Assembly (NCBI RefSeq): GCF_027497195.1
Contig: NZ_CP114905.1
Coordinates: forward strand, 6,459,001-6,523,000
Source: Streptomyces sp. WMMC500
GTDB lineage: Bacteria; Actinomycetota; Actinomycetes; Streptomycetales; Streptomycetaceae
DNA length: 64,000 bases
Reading direction: 5' to 3'
The notes under the pieces are model-generated. The model was not told the origin of the DNA. It was given only the letters and a program-made list of their open reading frames with translations, and made no database searches. Below, piece by piece: positions 1-8,401 of the stretch. The stretch's first letter is position 1, and each line of letters begins with the position of its first letter. A program made the position numbers and the translations under genes.

Positions 1-1
1 C

Positions 2-1402
2 CGCGTCCTCGACGGCCGGGAAGTCATCGAGCAAGAGGAAGAAGTTTTCGAGGTCACCGCGGCCGAACTCTTCGAGGTCTCGGTAGTCGGGTGGCCCGCG
101 GACTCCACCGCGCGCATCGGAGAAATCACACAGACAAGGGAGAATGCAATGCCCGTAGAGACTCCGGCCGCGCCGGACACCGCCCCCGAGACGCTTACCC
201 GCGCAGACCTGGAAACCGCCGTCACGCACGCCGTGAGCACGGCCCTGGCGACACAGGCCCCGCCCCCGGCCGTGGACGTGCTGGAGGGAGCGCAGACAAC
301 CGCCAGGGCCGCCAGCGGCGGCCGGGCCGGGCCGCCCGTGCTCCGCACCGCGGACGGCCGTGTCATCGCAGTACAGGCCCGGGACCGGGCCCGCAGTCAG
401 TACCCGGGGGTGTGGACCCCGGACGGCCGGTACATCACCGCGGGTGACTACCTCGCGGCATGGGCCCGCGCGGTCGGCCCCGAGGGTGACAGCGGCGAAT
501 TCTCCGCCATTCGCGCAGCTCTGGCCGACGAGATCACCACCGATGTTCCGGGACTCCTGCCCACGAGCATCATTGGCGAACTACTGGGCCGCCCGACCGG
601 CAGGCGGCGGCTGTGGGATTCGCTGTCGATGAAGGACATGCCCATGGTGGGAGAGAAGTTCTCCCGCCCGAAGCTGACGCAGAACACCGCGGTCAATCCG
701 CAGACGGCACAGAAGACCGAAGTGGCGTCGCAGAAGATGACGGTCACACTCGAAGATGTGCAGAAGACGACGCTGGCGGGTGCGCTCGATATCGCCTACC
801 AGGTGATCGACTGGACTTCCCCGGCATTCCTGAACGAAGTGGTGCGGAACTTCGTAGCCGTCTACATGGCGCGCACTGACCTGCTGGCAGCAACGAACCT
901 GAACGCGGCGGCTACCGGCGGGCCCGTTGCGTGGGACGGCACTCCGGCCGGTCTGAATACCGCGCTGGCTACCGCCGCGGGTCTGGTCTACGAGTCCATT
1001 CCGACCGGTGCGGACGCCATTCCCAATACCGTCTGGATCAGCACGGACGTGTGGGTCAGACTCGCCGGACTGACTGACACCACGGGCCGCCCGCTGCTGC
1101 CCTACCTGTCTCCGTCGAATGCGTCGGGGCAACTCGACGTGTCCGACCCGGAAACCGGGATCACGAATTCGCCCTTCCGCTGGGTGATTTCCAAGAATCT
1201 GCCCGACGCCACGATGATCGTCGGTGATGCGGAACTGACCGAGAGCTACGAGAATGGCCGCCGTTTCCTTCAGGCGGAAAGGCCCGATGTCCTCGGCAGG
1301 GATCTCGCGTACATGGGATACGTCGCCACGTACTTCCCGTACCCGGCATCGCTCGTGCGGGTAACGGTCCCGGCCCCCGCTCCCGCACGCGCCGCGAAGT
1401 AG
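2..1402 (+). CDS. Prohead protease-major capsid fusion protein (5' partial)
   Basis: The frame is open from the first bases of the window through to the stop at 1402. The first ~45 residues contain FEVSVVGWPADSTA, which resembles the C-terminal end of HK97-type (S78) prohead proteases. After an Ala/Pro-rich linker and a possible scaffold-like segment, the part from about 400 onward reads as an HK97-fold capsid subunit (for example FSRPKLTQ, and a C-terminal region with DLAYMGYVATYFPYPA). An internal ATG at 149 is preceded by GGGAG and could give a separate capsid protein. Because no stop separates the two parts, I favour a protease-capsid polyprotein that is cleaved on assembly. It heads a tightly packed head-tail operon. 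The start lies outside the window. Confidence is high for capsid and moderate for the fusion. Confidence 0.8.
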   Translation, partial: RVLDGREVIEQEEEVFEVTAAELFEVSVVGWPADSTARIGEITQTRENAMPVETPAAPDTAPETLTRADLETAVTHAVSTALATQAPPPAVDVLEGAQTTARAASGGRAGPPVLRTADGRVIAVQARDRARSQYPGVWTPDGRYITAGDYLAAWARAVGPEGDSGEFSAIRAALADEITTDVPGLLPTSIIGELLGRPTGRRRLWDSLSMKDMPMVGEKFSRPKLTQNTAVNPQTAQKTEVASQKMTVTLEDVQKTTLAGALDIAYQVIDWTSPAFLNEVVRNFVAVYMARTDLLAATNLNAAATGGPVAWDGTPAGLNTALATAAGLVYESIPTGADAIPNTVWISTDVWVRLAGLTDTTGRPLLPYLSPSNASGQLDVSDPETGITNSPFRWVISKNLPDATMIVGDAELTESYENGRRFLQAERPDVLGRDLAYMGYVATYFPYPASLVRVTVPAPAPARAAK

Positions 1403-1413
1403 GCGGGCGGGAA

Positions 1414-1761
1414 ATGGCTACGTCGGTCACACGGGAGGCGGTAGCGGCGCACATGGGAATGACGCCGCCCGCTCCCGAAAGCGTCGACGGACGGCACCTT
1501 GACGCTTCCGTTGCAGCGGTAAACGCGCTCCTGCCGGATTTCGCGCATGCGCTCGACGGCCTTCCGCCCGGGGCGGAATGGCCCGCTGACGTACTACTCG
1601 CAGGGATCATGCTGGGAGCACGGCTGTACGCGCGCCGCAATTCTCCCACCGGCGTGGCCACCTTCTCGGAACTCGGAGCGCAATACGTCAGCAGGTGGGA
1701 CCCGGACATTGAAAGGCTCCTGAGAATCGGGACGTGGGAGCCGCCGAGAGTGGGTGGATAA
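1414..1761 (+). CDS. Phage head-tail connector (adaptor-like) protein
   Basis: This 115-residue protein begins 11 bases after the capsid stop. It is mainly helical, with the pattern AVNALLPDFAHAL followed by ADVLLAGIMLGARLYARRNS. This is typical of small adaptor proteins (HK97 gp6 / SPP1 gp15 type) that bind the portal ring and begin the neck. The assignment rests on size, helical pattern and position directly after the capsid gene. The stop TAA overlaps the next start (TAATG), so the genes are probably translationally coupled. Confidence 0.65.
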   Translation: MATSVTREAVAAHMGMTPPAPESVDGRHLDASVAAVNALLPDFAHALDGLPPGAEWPADVLLAGIMLGARLYARRNSPTGVATFSELGAQYVSRWDPDIERLLRIGTWEPPRVGG

Positions 1762-2117
1762 TGACTCGTCTCATCACAGACGCCATGGAAGAAATCGCGG
1801 CAGCACTCCGCCTGGAACTGCCAGAGCGGCGTATCGTAACCGATCCGCGGAACGTAACCGCGCCATGCGTGCTCATCAACCCGCCGACCATTCAAGACCC
1901 GCACACCCTCTGCGGTGGATTCCGGTACCAATTCGAGGTACTGGTAATCGGTCTGGCCGGAGCCGGCGCAGAGCTGCATGTTCTAGCGGAACTACTCGCG
2001 GAAGTGCTCGACGTACTGCCCATCACCCTCGCCGAACCGGTGCCCGTCGAAATCGGCCCCGCATCCGGCACTGACCCGAATCAGGGATACCGACTGACAA
2101 CGAACTGGATGGAGTGA
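1761..2117 (+). CDS. Phage neck or tail-terminator-like protein
   Basis: This 118-residue protein starts at the ATG that overlaps the previous stop by one base. An N-terminal helix (MTRLITDAMEEIAAAL) is followed by a mixed alpha/beta body with PCVLINPPTI and YQFEVLVIG. This layout is seen in tail-terminator and head-closure proteins that cap the tail tube or seal the neck. It sits between the connector and the tail tube gene, where such a protein is expected. The exact role, stopper or terminator, cannot be decided from sequence alone. Confidence 0.55.
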   Translation: MTRLITDAMEEIAAALRLELPERRIVTDPRNVTAPCVLINPPTIQDPHTLCGGFRYQFEVLVIGLAGAGAELHVLAELLAEVLDVLPITLAEPVPVEIGPASGTDPNQGYRLTTNWME

Positions 2118-2124
2118 ATGAGTC

Positions 2125-2640
2125 ATGGCTGCGAGCCTGCATAGGCGGGGAATCTTCGAACTCTCCCTGGACGGCACAACCTACACGGCGTATAGCTGCG
2201 CCCCCACCGCTGTCGTGCTCACCCCGGAAGCAGGGGATACCCCCGATCCAGTCGAGCCACTCTGCGGTGATCTCCTGACCGGTGAGCCTGGCCCGACAAG
2301 TTGGACCATGAATCTGACCTCCCTCATGAATTGGGAGGCAGCGGATACCGCCACCACATCGCTTGTCCTGTGGGCCCTGGAGAATGACGGTCAGACCGCT
2401 TTCTACCGGTGGCAGCCCGGCCCCACGAGCAAGATTTTCTCGGGGCAGGTGCGTGTGGTGTCCATTCCGATCGGTGGCGATGTCGGGGGTGAATACCCCA
2501 CACAGGAGGTGGAGTGGCCCATGGTGGCCAAGCCAGTCACCACGGACCCGCCCCCGCCCACTCCCGTGGTCCCGTCCGCCGAGACGCCCGACACGAGGCC
2601 CGGAAAGGCCGCGGGCAAGCCTCGCGCCACGGTCGGCTAG
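2125..2640 (+). CDS. Phage major tail (tube) protein
   Basis: This 171-residue protein has a beta-rich pattern (GIFELSLDGTTY, SWTMNLTSLMNW, TSKIFSGQVRVVSIPIGGDVG), followed by a Pro/Thr/Ala-rich tail of about 35 residues. Central phrases such as TAFYRWQP and EVEWPMV are typical of the tail tube subunits of siphoviruses, which stack into hexameric rings around the tape measure. It lies between the neck proteins and the tail chaperones, the usual place. The C-terminal Pro-rich stretch is probably surface exposed or disordered. Confidence 0.65.
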   Translation: MAASLHRRGIFELSLDGTTYTAYSCAPTAVVLTPEAGDTPDPVEPLCGDLLTGEPGPTSWTMNLTSLMNWEAADTATTSLVLWALENDGQTAFYRWQPGPTSKIFSGQVRVVSIPIGGDVGGEYPTQEVEWPMVAKPVTTDPPPPTPVVPSAETPDTRPGKAAGKPRATVG

Positions 2641-2650
2641 GCGGCCCGCT

Positions 2651-3037
2651 ATGGCGCGTGGACAGACCGTTGTGGCGGTACGGGGCGGACGGGAGCTGCG
2701 GCGCCGCCTACGGGCCGTTGACGGCGGCCTGGAGGACCTGAGAGCGGAGCATCGGTGGGTGGCCCGCTACGTCACCCAGGCAGCCATGCCGGGCACCCCG
2801 CGGCGTACCGGACGACTCGCCACTACAGGCCGCGCGTCGGGCACCAAGACGGCCAGCATCGTTCGGTTCGGCCGCGCGAGCGTCCCGTATGCAGGACCCA
2901 TTCACTACGGGTGGCCCGCCCGCCGAATTCCCGCCCACCCATGGGTGATTGACGCGGCACAACGAAGCGAACCGACTTGGCGTAGCCATTTCGAGAGAAC
3001 CATTCACACCCTTGTCGAAAGGACCCCGGGAGCATGA
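2651..3037 (+). CDS. HK97 gp10-like phage morphogenesis protein
   Basis: This 128-residue basic protein has an N-terminal GGRELRRRLRAVD helix and a C-terminal segment PYAGPIHYGWPARRIPAHPWVIDAA. The pattern of a Tyr-Gly-rich loop followed by 'HPW' and a closing helix is characteristic of the HK97 gp10 family, linked to the neck or tail completion. The start ATG at 2651 lies 10 bases after the tail tube stop. Its last codons overlap the next gene as ATGA. Its order after the tail tube gene, rather than before it, is slightly unusual. Confidence 0.65.
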   Translation: MARGQTVVAVRGGRELRRRLRAVDGGLEDLRAEHRWVARYVTQAAMPGTPRRTGRLATTGRASGTKTASIVRFGRASVPYAGPIHYGWPARRIPAHPWVIDAAQRSEPTWRSHFERTIHTLVERTPGA

Positions 3038-3381
3038 ACACCCTTCCGCCGCCGCCGCCGAACGCCCCGGCCCCGCCGTCGTTCGGCTGGTACACCAACC
3101 CGCGCGACCTGACGAACGGAGAGATTGACGCCATCAAACGTCGGCTCAAGGTAAAGGAAATCGCGGATGCCGACGGACCCGCCTTTCTGGCACACGTTGC
3201 CGTGGCATTCGCGCGGCGCGAAAACCCGCAGAGATACCCATGGGAGTGTTCAGCGGACATCCCCATTTCAGAGCTTCCGGTACCGGAAGCGACACCGGAC
3301 GAAAAGGAACTCGCCCAGTACGAGGAGGCAGCCGCGGAGGCAGCAATTCTCGGAACGGATGAGCCGGCGGACCCCGCCTAG
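3034..3381 (+). CDS. Tail assembly chaperone (gpG-like)
   Basis: This 115-residue acidic protein has a Pro-rich start, then LTNGEIDAIKRRLKVKEIADADGPAFLAHVAVAFARRE, and ends in an acidic Glu/Ala-rich tail. Its position directly before the tape measure gene, together with a second short frame downstream, matches the G/GT tail chaperone pair that keeps the tape measure soluble during tail assembly. It overlaps the previous gene by ATGA. A programmed shift near the end of this gene could produce a longer GT form (see the next entry). Confidence 0.6.
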   Translation: MNTLPPPPPNAPAPPSFGWYTNPRDLTNGEIDAIKRRLKVKEIADADGPAFLAHVAVAFARRENPQRYPWECSADIPISELPVPEATPDEKELAQYEEAAAEAAILGTDEPADPA

Positions 3382-3401
3382 CCGGAGAGGTAGGGGCCCG
3401 C

Positions 3402-3539
3402 GTGGTGCTGGCCCGAGCATGGCGCATCTCTCCGGCTGCACTCAGGGAATGCACCCTGGCAGAAACCGCAGCCATGCACGCCGTCATCGCAGCAGAAATC
3501 CGGCAGCGGGAAGCCGAGGAACGGCGCCACAGGAGGTGA
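3402..3539 (+). CDS. Tail assembly chaperone second frame (gpT-like)
   Basis: This short frame encodes about 45 residues (VVLARAWRISPAALREC, then TLAETAAMHAVI and a Glu/Arg-rich end). The phrase 'W.isPaalr..tLaE..am' is typical of the T part of G/GT tail chaperones. It lies in the -1 frame relative to the upstream gene. That frame is open from 3363, so a -1 slip between 3363 and the stop at 3379 (for example at the CCCC run 3372-3375) would fuse the two. The alternative is independent initiation at GTG 3402 behind GGAGAGG at 3384. Which one is used cannot be seen. Confidence 0.5.
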   Translation: MVLARAWRISPAALRECTLAETAAMHAVIAAEIRQREAEERRHRR

Positions 3540-3545
3540 GCACAG

Positions 3546-5291
3546 ATGGCAGGACGACCGGCAAACCTCACCATTCGAGTCACGTCTGATTCGCGGCAGG
3601 CTCAGCGCGATATGCGGGAGATGCCCGGCCGCGTGTCGGGCATGATGGACAGTCTCAAATCAGCAGGGCCCGCTGCGGCGGCAGCGGCCGGGGCCGCCAT
3701 TGGTGCCGCGATTATCGGCGCATTCTCCGAGGCACTTGACCAGCGGCGCATCACGGCCACCTTGGGCGCCCAACTCGGTGCCACCCCGAAACAGGCGAAA
3801 CGATACGGAGAGATTGCCGGGGATCTCCTCGCCAAGGGGATCACCGCGGACTTTCAAACAGCGTCGGATTCCATCGGTGAAGTCATGCGCGCGGGTCTGC
3901 TCGACCCGACAGCGACGGACAAACAGATTCGACAGATGGCTACGAAGGTCTCGGACCTAGCCACCACTTTCGGACAAGAGTCCTCTCAGATCGCACGGTC
4001 TGTTTCCCAAATGCTGAAGACCGGCATGGCGGATAGTGCAGCGGAAGCGTTCGACATTCTGACCCGGGGTTTTCAGACCGGAGGTAATGCGGCAGATGAT
4101 TTGCTGGACACGTTCAGTGAATACTCGACGCAGTTCCGGAAGTTGGGACTTGACGGTGCGGACGCCATGGGCCTCATTTCGCAGGGACTCAAGGGTGGTG
4201 CCCGCGATGCGGATGTAGTCGCAGATGCGCTCAAGGAATTCTCTATTCGCGCAGTGGATGGCTCTGAGTCCACCAAGAGGGGTTTTGACGCAATCGGCCT
4301 GAGCGCGGACGAGATGGCCCGGAAGTTCGGGACCGGTGGCGATACCGCGAAACGTGCTCTGGACGAAACCATTGACCGCCTCCGCGCCATGAAGGATCCG
4401 GTCGACCAATCCCGCGCGGCAGTCGACCTATTCGGAACTCAGGCCGAGGATCTGGGAGCGGCCCTCTTTTCTCTGGATCCCTCGGAAGCGGTGAATTCCC
4501 TCGGGAAGGTCGGGGGCGCCGCGGGCCGGATGGGGAAAACGCTGAGAAGTGGCCGGACGGATGTCCAGCAGCTTTACTCCAGACTGAAACAAGAGTTTGT
4601 CGAGAGCATCAACAATCACGCCATCCCGGCCCTTAGCAGATTCGGGCGGTGGGTGAACCGCAACCGCGATTCCCTCGCCGCCATCGTGGCGTTCGTGAAC
4701 GCGCGATTCGTTCTCGCCTGGAATGCCATCAAGGCGGTTGCAGATCAGGTCTCCGGTGCCTACCGGAGAAACGAGAAGGAACTCCGGCCGCTGACAGGCG
4801 CGTTGAAAAGCGCTTGGCGCTTGGTATCCAAGAACCTCATTCCCATCCTGACCAAGTTGGGAACGAAGGTAGGGACCCTCGTGGGTTTCTATCTCGCGGG
4901 ACTCATCAGCGCCATTGCCGCGGTAGTCACCTTTATTTCGTGGCTGGTGGACTGGATCAAATCCGCCGTGAGCTGGCTCGCGGAACTCGGCAGATGGCTC
5001 AGCAGGATTAAACCGCCAGGATGGCTGTCCGATCTCGCGGGGAGCATTGGCGGCATTTTCTCTGCCGCTCCCTTCAGCGGCGGCCCCGACACCGGAAACG
5101 GAATCCGCACGCTTACCGCGGCCGAGACCCGAGCAATCAGCGTCCCGACTGTCATGACCATGAGCCGGCCCGCGCCCGTTGTGAACGTCTATATCGACGG
5201 ACGGCAGATCACAGGAATGGTGCAGCGCACCGTATCCGGCGCGCTGGCCACTGAGGGAATCCGGCGCCGCGCGGGATCGAGGTACACGTAA
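3546..5291 (+). CDS. Phage tail tape measure protein
   Basis: This 581-residue protein starts at ATG 3546 behind AGGAGG. Features expected of a tape measure are present. An N-terminal Ala/Gly-rich hydrophobic segment (AGPAAAAAAGAAIGAAIIGAF) is followed by the phage tape-measure core domain with its typical phrases (ITADFQTASDSIGEVMRAG, DTFSEYSTQFRKLG, RAVDLFGTQAEDL). A C-terminal hydrophobic region around residues 440-475 follows. At about 1.5 angstrom per residue the length would suggest a tail of roughly 85-90 nm, short for a siphovirus. The stop overlaps the next start by one base. Confidence 0.85.
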   Translation: MAGRPANLTIRVTSDSRQAQRDMREMPGRVSGMMDSLKSAGPAAAAAAGAAIGAAIIGAFSEALDQRRITATLGAQLGATPKQAKRYGEIAGDLLAKGITADFQTASDSIGEVMRAGLLDPTATDKQIRQMATKVSDLATTFGQESSQIARSVSQMLKTGMADSAAEAFDILTRGFQTGGNAADDLLDTFSEYSTQFRKLGLDGADAMGLISQGLKGGARDADVVADALKEFSIRAVDGSESTKRGFDAIGLSADEMARKFGTGGDTAKRALDETIDRLRAMKDPVDQSRAAVDLFGTQAEDLGAALFSLDPSEAVNSLGKVGGAAGRMGKTLRSGRTDVQQLYSRLKQEFVESINNHAIPALSRFGRWVNRNRDSLAAIVAFVNARFVLAWNAIKAVADQVSGAYRRNEKELRPLTGALKSAWRLVSKNLIPILTKLGTKVGTLVGFYLAGLISAIAAVVTFISWLVDWIKSAVSWLAELGRWLSRIKPPGWLSDLAGSIGGIFSAAPFSGGPDTGNGIRTLTAAETRAISVPTVMTMSRPAPVVNVYIDGRQITGMVQRTVSGALATEGIRRRAGSRYT

Positions 5292-6241
5292 TGGCGACCT
5301 GGCAACGCATCATGGCTCAGGACTTCACCACGGCCGGAACCTGGGAAGCGGTCAACCCGGCAAGCGGCGCGGTCGAGGGGCCCGTAGAAGTCATTCCGGA
5401 CGGCACGGACAGCGCAGCAATCGCCCGGGGTGCCAAGATCCTCCGCGCGGGACAAGGCAGTCAGATTCAGCTCGCAGCGTCGAGCCTGTACCGCGTGCAA
5501 GCCAGGCTGCGGACCCTGACCACTCCCACCGGGGTCGTGCCACGGGCCTCTGTGGGATTCTCCGGGGTCGCCAGCGACGGCACGACCACTATCAACCAGA
5601 CCGGCGCGCCATCGCCTACAGGGCAGGCATACGCCTGTTGCAGAGACCAGTCCATCACGACCGCGTACACCACCTACATCGGGTACGTAATGGGCACCGC
5701 CACCCCCGGCGGAGAAGGCCCGGCAAACGACATTGGCGCGCCCCTGAAGATGCACCCGGCCATCGCCTACGTGCGTCCCCATGCGTACATGCTGCCGGGT
5801 GCCACGGACGGCGAAATGCTCCTTACCGCCGTGACCGTGGACGAGGTTCCGTCAGCGGCGCGGCGGGCCCGCCTACAGACAGCAACCGGCGCATTCCCGA
5901 CGTGGACCGAGATCCTGGAATGGCCAGAGGAGACGTACGACCGCGATAACGCAGTGCTGGCCATTCACCGTTCCCCGGCACCCGTCGTCGTATTCGACTC
6001 CCTACGCATGCCCCACAGCACCCTTTCTCTCCTGACCCGCACCGAGGCAGATTACATTCAGATGGAATCCGTCCTGTCGCAGAACGAGCGCCTGGTGCTG
6101 GATCCCGAATGTCCCGCCGTTGCCCTCGGGAACACCGTCACATTCGTGGTGCTCTCGGCTACCAAAGAGCGGGTATCCGGCAGGGCCGGGGACTGGCGCC
6201 GCATGTGGCACCTCTCCATTCAGGTGGTGACCGATGCGTGA
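5291..6241 (+). CDS. Phage distal tail / minor tail protein
   Basis: This 316-residue protein follows the tape measure with a one-base overlap (TAATG), the usual place for the distal tail protein. The N-terminal half is beta-rich with a carbohydrate-binding-like feel (WEAVNPASGAVEGPVEVIPDG, YRVQARLRTL), and the C-terminal third ends in WRRMWHLSIQVV. I recognise no specific motif, so the call rests on gene order. Its last codons overlap the next gene by eight bases. Confidence 0.55.
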   Translation: MATWQRIMAQDFTTAGTWEAVNPASGAVEGPVEVIPDGTDSAAIARGAKILRAGQGSQIQLAASSLYRVQARLRTLTTPTGVVPRASVGFSGVASDGTTTINQTGAPSPTGQAYACCRDQSITTAYTTYIGYVMGTATPGGEGPANDIGAPLKMHPAIAYVRPHAYMLPGATDGEMLLTAVTVDEVPSAARRARLQTATGAFPTWTEILEWPEETYDRDNAVLAIHRSPAPVVVFDSLRMPHSTLSLLTRTEADYIQMESVLSQNERLVLDPECPAVALGNTVTFVVLSATKERVSGRAGDWRRMWHLSIQVVTDA

Positions 6242-7454
6242 GGTACCGGAGTGGTGGGCGGACGCACTCCGTACCAGCCACCAAACCCGGACACGAGTCA
6301 TGGCCTATCGAGAGGGCAGCCCTCAGTACGATGTCCCGATCACTGAGGGAACCGTCACATTCGATGCGACCGCGGAAGAGGAGAGACGCTGCGAATTCAC
6401 CGTGCCGCGTTTCGACTCAAACGGCTTCGACTGGCAACCCGGACGGGACCGACTTCACCCCCTGGCCCCGTACGGGCAGAGCGTCTACATCTCGAATGGT
6501 CTCTTCAACCCGGCAAGTCCCGGGGAATTCTACATGTGCCACATGGGGCACTATCTGATCACCAACGTTGAATCCGACTCGCACACTGTCAAGGTGACCG
6601 GAGCCGACCTATGGCGGAAGCTCAAAGAGCAGCTAATCCAAGGAAGTCCCATTGACGGATTCGGGCCATCGAACACCTATCAGGGCGCACTTGGTCGACT
6701 GACGTGGGTAGGACTTCAGAACTCGCTGACGGATGACGTGCAGATCATCACGCCCGATTTCTCGGCAATGCCGACCAATCCTCGCCTCTCACAGTTCGTT
6801 GCCACCCCCTTCATGAGCGACCGCACGGAGCCCATTAAGACATTGGCCGAAGCATGGGGTGCCCGCGTGTACGTGAATGACGTTGCAGATTTGGCGTTCG
6901 TGCCCCATGTCCGCGAACCAAGCGGAACTCCGGTGTTCACTTTCCGGGGCGGCCCCACCGGGACCATGCTGCGGCGGGTCCGCACTCAGGATCGGGACGG
7001 CGTTTACAACTGGATCATTGCGCAGGGAAAGAACCCGGCAACCGGCGCGAATACATACTTCGGGAGATTGTTCACTCAGACCGGCCCGCTCGATATCCGG
7101 GGCCCGCACGGGTGGGTGTCACAGTATTACGAGACCGGGCAGTTCGCGACGGTAGACGACGCCGTGCGGACGGTAAATGACCTGTGGGCAGCGTCCATGC
7201 TCAGAGGCTTCACCGAGACCGTTTCCGCCGTACCGAACGCTGCCCTACAGCTTTACGACACCGTGCGTGTCATTGACGACGACGGATCCTCGAATGTCAT
7301 GCTGATTCTCGCTCTCGACGTTCCCCTCACCGCATCCAGTCTGGGCGGTGAAATGCGCGTCGTGGTCGGGGAACGGGTGGACAGCACGTCAGCCGCCGCA
7401 ACCCGAAAGGCAGGGATGAGCAATGCCGACGCTGGCACAAACTCTCAACGATGA
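6234..7454 (+). CDS. Phage tail protein of the DUF5047 type
   Basis: This 406-residue protein begins with EVPEWWADALRTSH, followed by a stretch about the first 'YDVPITEGTVTFD' strand. It resembles proteins annotated DUF5047 in streptomycete prophages, found beside tape measure and distal tail genes and probably part of the tail tip (Tal-like hub). The start overlaps the previous gene and the end overlaps the next, so it belongs to the same transcript. No peptidase or lysozyme motif is visible. The domain name is from memory. Confidence 0.6.
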   Translation: MREVPEWWADALRTSHQTRTRVMAYREGSPQYDVPITEGTVTFDATAEEERRCEFTVPRFDSNGFDWQPGRDRLHPLAPYGQSVYISNGLFNPASPGEFYMCHMGHYLITNVESDSHTVKVTGADLWRKLKEQLIQGSPIDGFGPSNTYQGALGRLTWVGLQNSLTDDVQIITPDFSAMPTNPRLSQFVATPFMSDRTEPIKTLAEAWGARVYVNDVADLAFVPHVREPSGTPVFTFRGGPTGTMLRRVRTQDRDGVYNWIIAQGKNPATGANTYFGRLFTQTGPLDIRGPHGWVSQYYETGQFATVDDAVRTVNDLWAASMLRGFTETVSAVPNAALQLYDTVRVIDDDGSSNVMLILALDVPLTASSLGGEMRVVVGERVDSTSAAATRKAGMSNADAGTNSQR

Positions 7455-7629
7455 ATCTCCGCCGGCGGATACCCGCATCTCGGCGCTCTCCTCAGGCTCG
7501 ACCAGCACGACGATTCAGACGTCGGACGGCACGATGGTAAATGCCATCGGAGTCACGCCCACCACGGGCCGGGTGATCTCTATTCGAATCGGTGGGCTCC
7601 GGTACGCAATTGGCTGGATTCGCTCCTGA
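7423..7629 (+). CDS. Small phage tail-tip-associated protein
   Basis: This 68-residue protein overlaps the end of the DUF5047-like gene by 32 bases. It is Ser/Thr-rich in the first half and ends with RVISIRIGGLRYAIGWIRS, a beta-like, aromatic tail. I do not recognise the family. It is the last gene of the rightward structural operon, so a small tail or spike component is plausible. Confidence 0.45.
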   Translation: MPTLAQTLNDESPPADTRISALSSGSTSTTIQTSDGTMVNAIGVTPTTGRVISIRIGGLRYAIGWIRS

Positions 7630-7640
7630 GAGATGCCCTG

Positions 7641-7646
7641 TACTCT
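7641..7646 (+). promoter_or_regulatory. Candidate -10 box for a leaderless transcript
   Basis: TACTCT fits the streptomycete TANNNT -10 pattern and is followed after six bases by ATG 7653, so transcription would start at or next to the start codon. No clear -35 box is seen. Confidence 0.4.
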
Positions 7647-7652
7647 GTGCGG

Positions 7653-7985
7653 ATGCTGACGGTTGACTGGACATTTGAGGTACCCGCGATCAAGCCCAAG
7701 CGGCCCCTGATCGACCGTTTCAGGCGCGCGGACCCGCCACCGCCCCGAGGCGAGATGATCGTGGGCCAGGCCCAGGTCAACGACCTGAACGAGGCTGCGG
7801 ACGCCTTCCGTACGGCCATGCGGGAGGCGCACGGGTCTACGTGGACGCCCGATCACGCGCAAGGGGCGGCATGGATCGTCAACTGCATGGTTCGGGAGGG
7901 TCCGCCCGCCCTGGCGGAGACTGGCGAATGGCAGATTCGAGTGGGTGGGTACGTAGTTCGGGTTTCAACAGCCCCCGCGCGCTAG
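7653..7985 (+). CDS. Small hypothetical phage accessory protein
   Basis: This protein of 110 residues has no family I recognise. It has a basic N-terminal half (EVPAIKPKRPLIDRFRRADP) and a C-terminal part with AAWIVNCMVREGPPALAETGEWQIRVGGYVV. The in-frame GTG at 7647 is an alternative start, but the ATG at 7653 sits the right distance from a -10-like box for leaderless expression. It lies outside the overlapping structural operon and may be expressed from its own promoter in the lysogen. Confidence 0.5.
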   Translation: MLTVDWTFEVPAIKPKRPLIDRFRRADPPPPRGEMIVGQAQVNDLNEAADAFRTAMREAHGSTWTPDHAQGAAWIVNCMVREGPPALAETGEWQIRVGGYVVRVSTAPAR

Positions 7986-7991
7986 TAGATT
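7986..7991 (+). promoter_or_regulatory. Candidate -10 box for a leaderless transcript
   Basis: TAGATT overlaps the region right after the previous stop and is followed by six bases and then ATG 7998. This is the same arrangement as at 7641-7653. Confidence 0.4.
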
Positions 7992-7997
7992 GGGGCC

Positions 7998-8351
7998 ATG
8001 AACAGGTACAACGTCAACATGAACATGGAGCGTACTGCCTGGGCCATTCTGGACCGGGAGTACTTCGACTTCTGCGCCCTCCCGGTAGAGGGGCCCGACG
8101 GCACGACCGAACTGCGGCGTTTGTTGTTCATCAGCCGGGAAGCCGCTGAGAAGTGGCTGATGGGGTGCTATCGGGCATGGGACGCCGGGAAGGTCCCGGT
8201 TCCGAAGAACTGGCGCCCCATGCCACCCGAACCCATGGTCGACCTTGCTGCCGACTTGTATTTCCACGGCAGTCAGCGGGGGGCCGCTACCTGGATTGGT
8301 GAGATCCAGGCGTACCCGGAGGAGACACCGGAGCGTAGGCGGGACCACTGA
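7998..8351 (+). CDS. Small hypothetical phage accessory protein
   Basis: This protein of 117 residues begins MNRYNVNMNMERTAWAILD and contains LLFISREAAEKWLMGCYRAWDAGKVPVPKNW. I do not recognise it. It is the last gene before the host mreB gene and before a strong hairpin. Together with the preceding gene it forms a pair of small, separately promoted genes at the right edge of the prophage, a position where lysogen-expressed 'moron' genes are often found. Function is unknown. Confidence 0.5.
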   Translation: MNRYNVNMNMERTAWAILDREYFDFCALPVEGPDGTTELRRLLFISREAAEKWLMGCYRAWDAGKVPVPKNWRPMPPEPMVDLAADLYFHGSQRGAATWIGEIQAYPEETPERRRDH

Positions 8352-8401
8352 TCATCGGTGCAGCCAGGACGGTTGCGTCCCGTGACCTCTGTACTTCGAC
8401 C

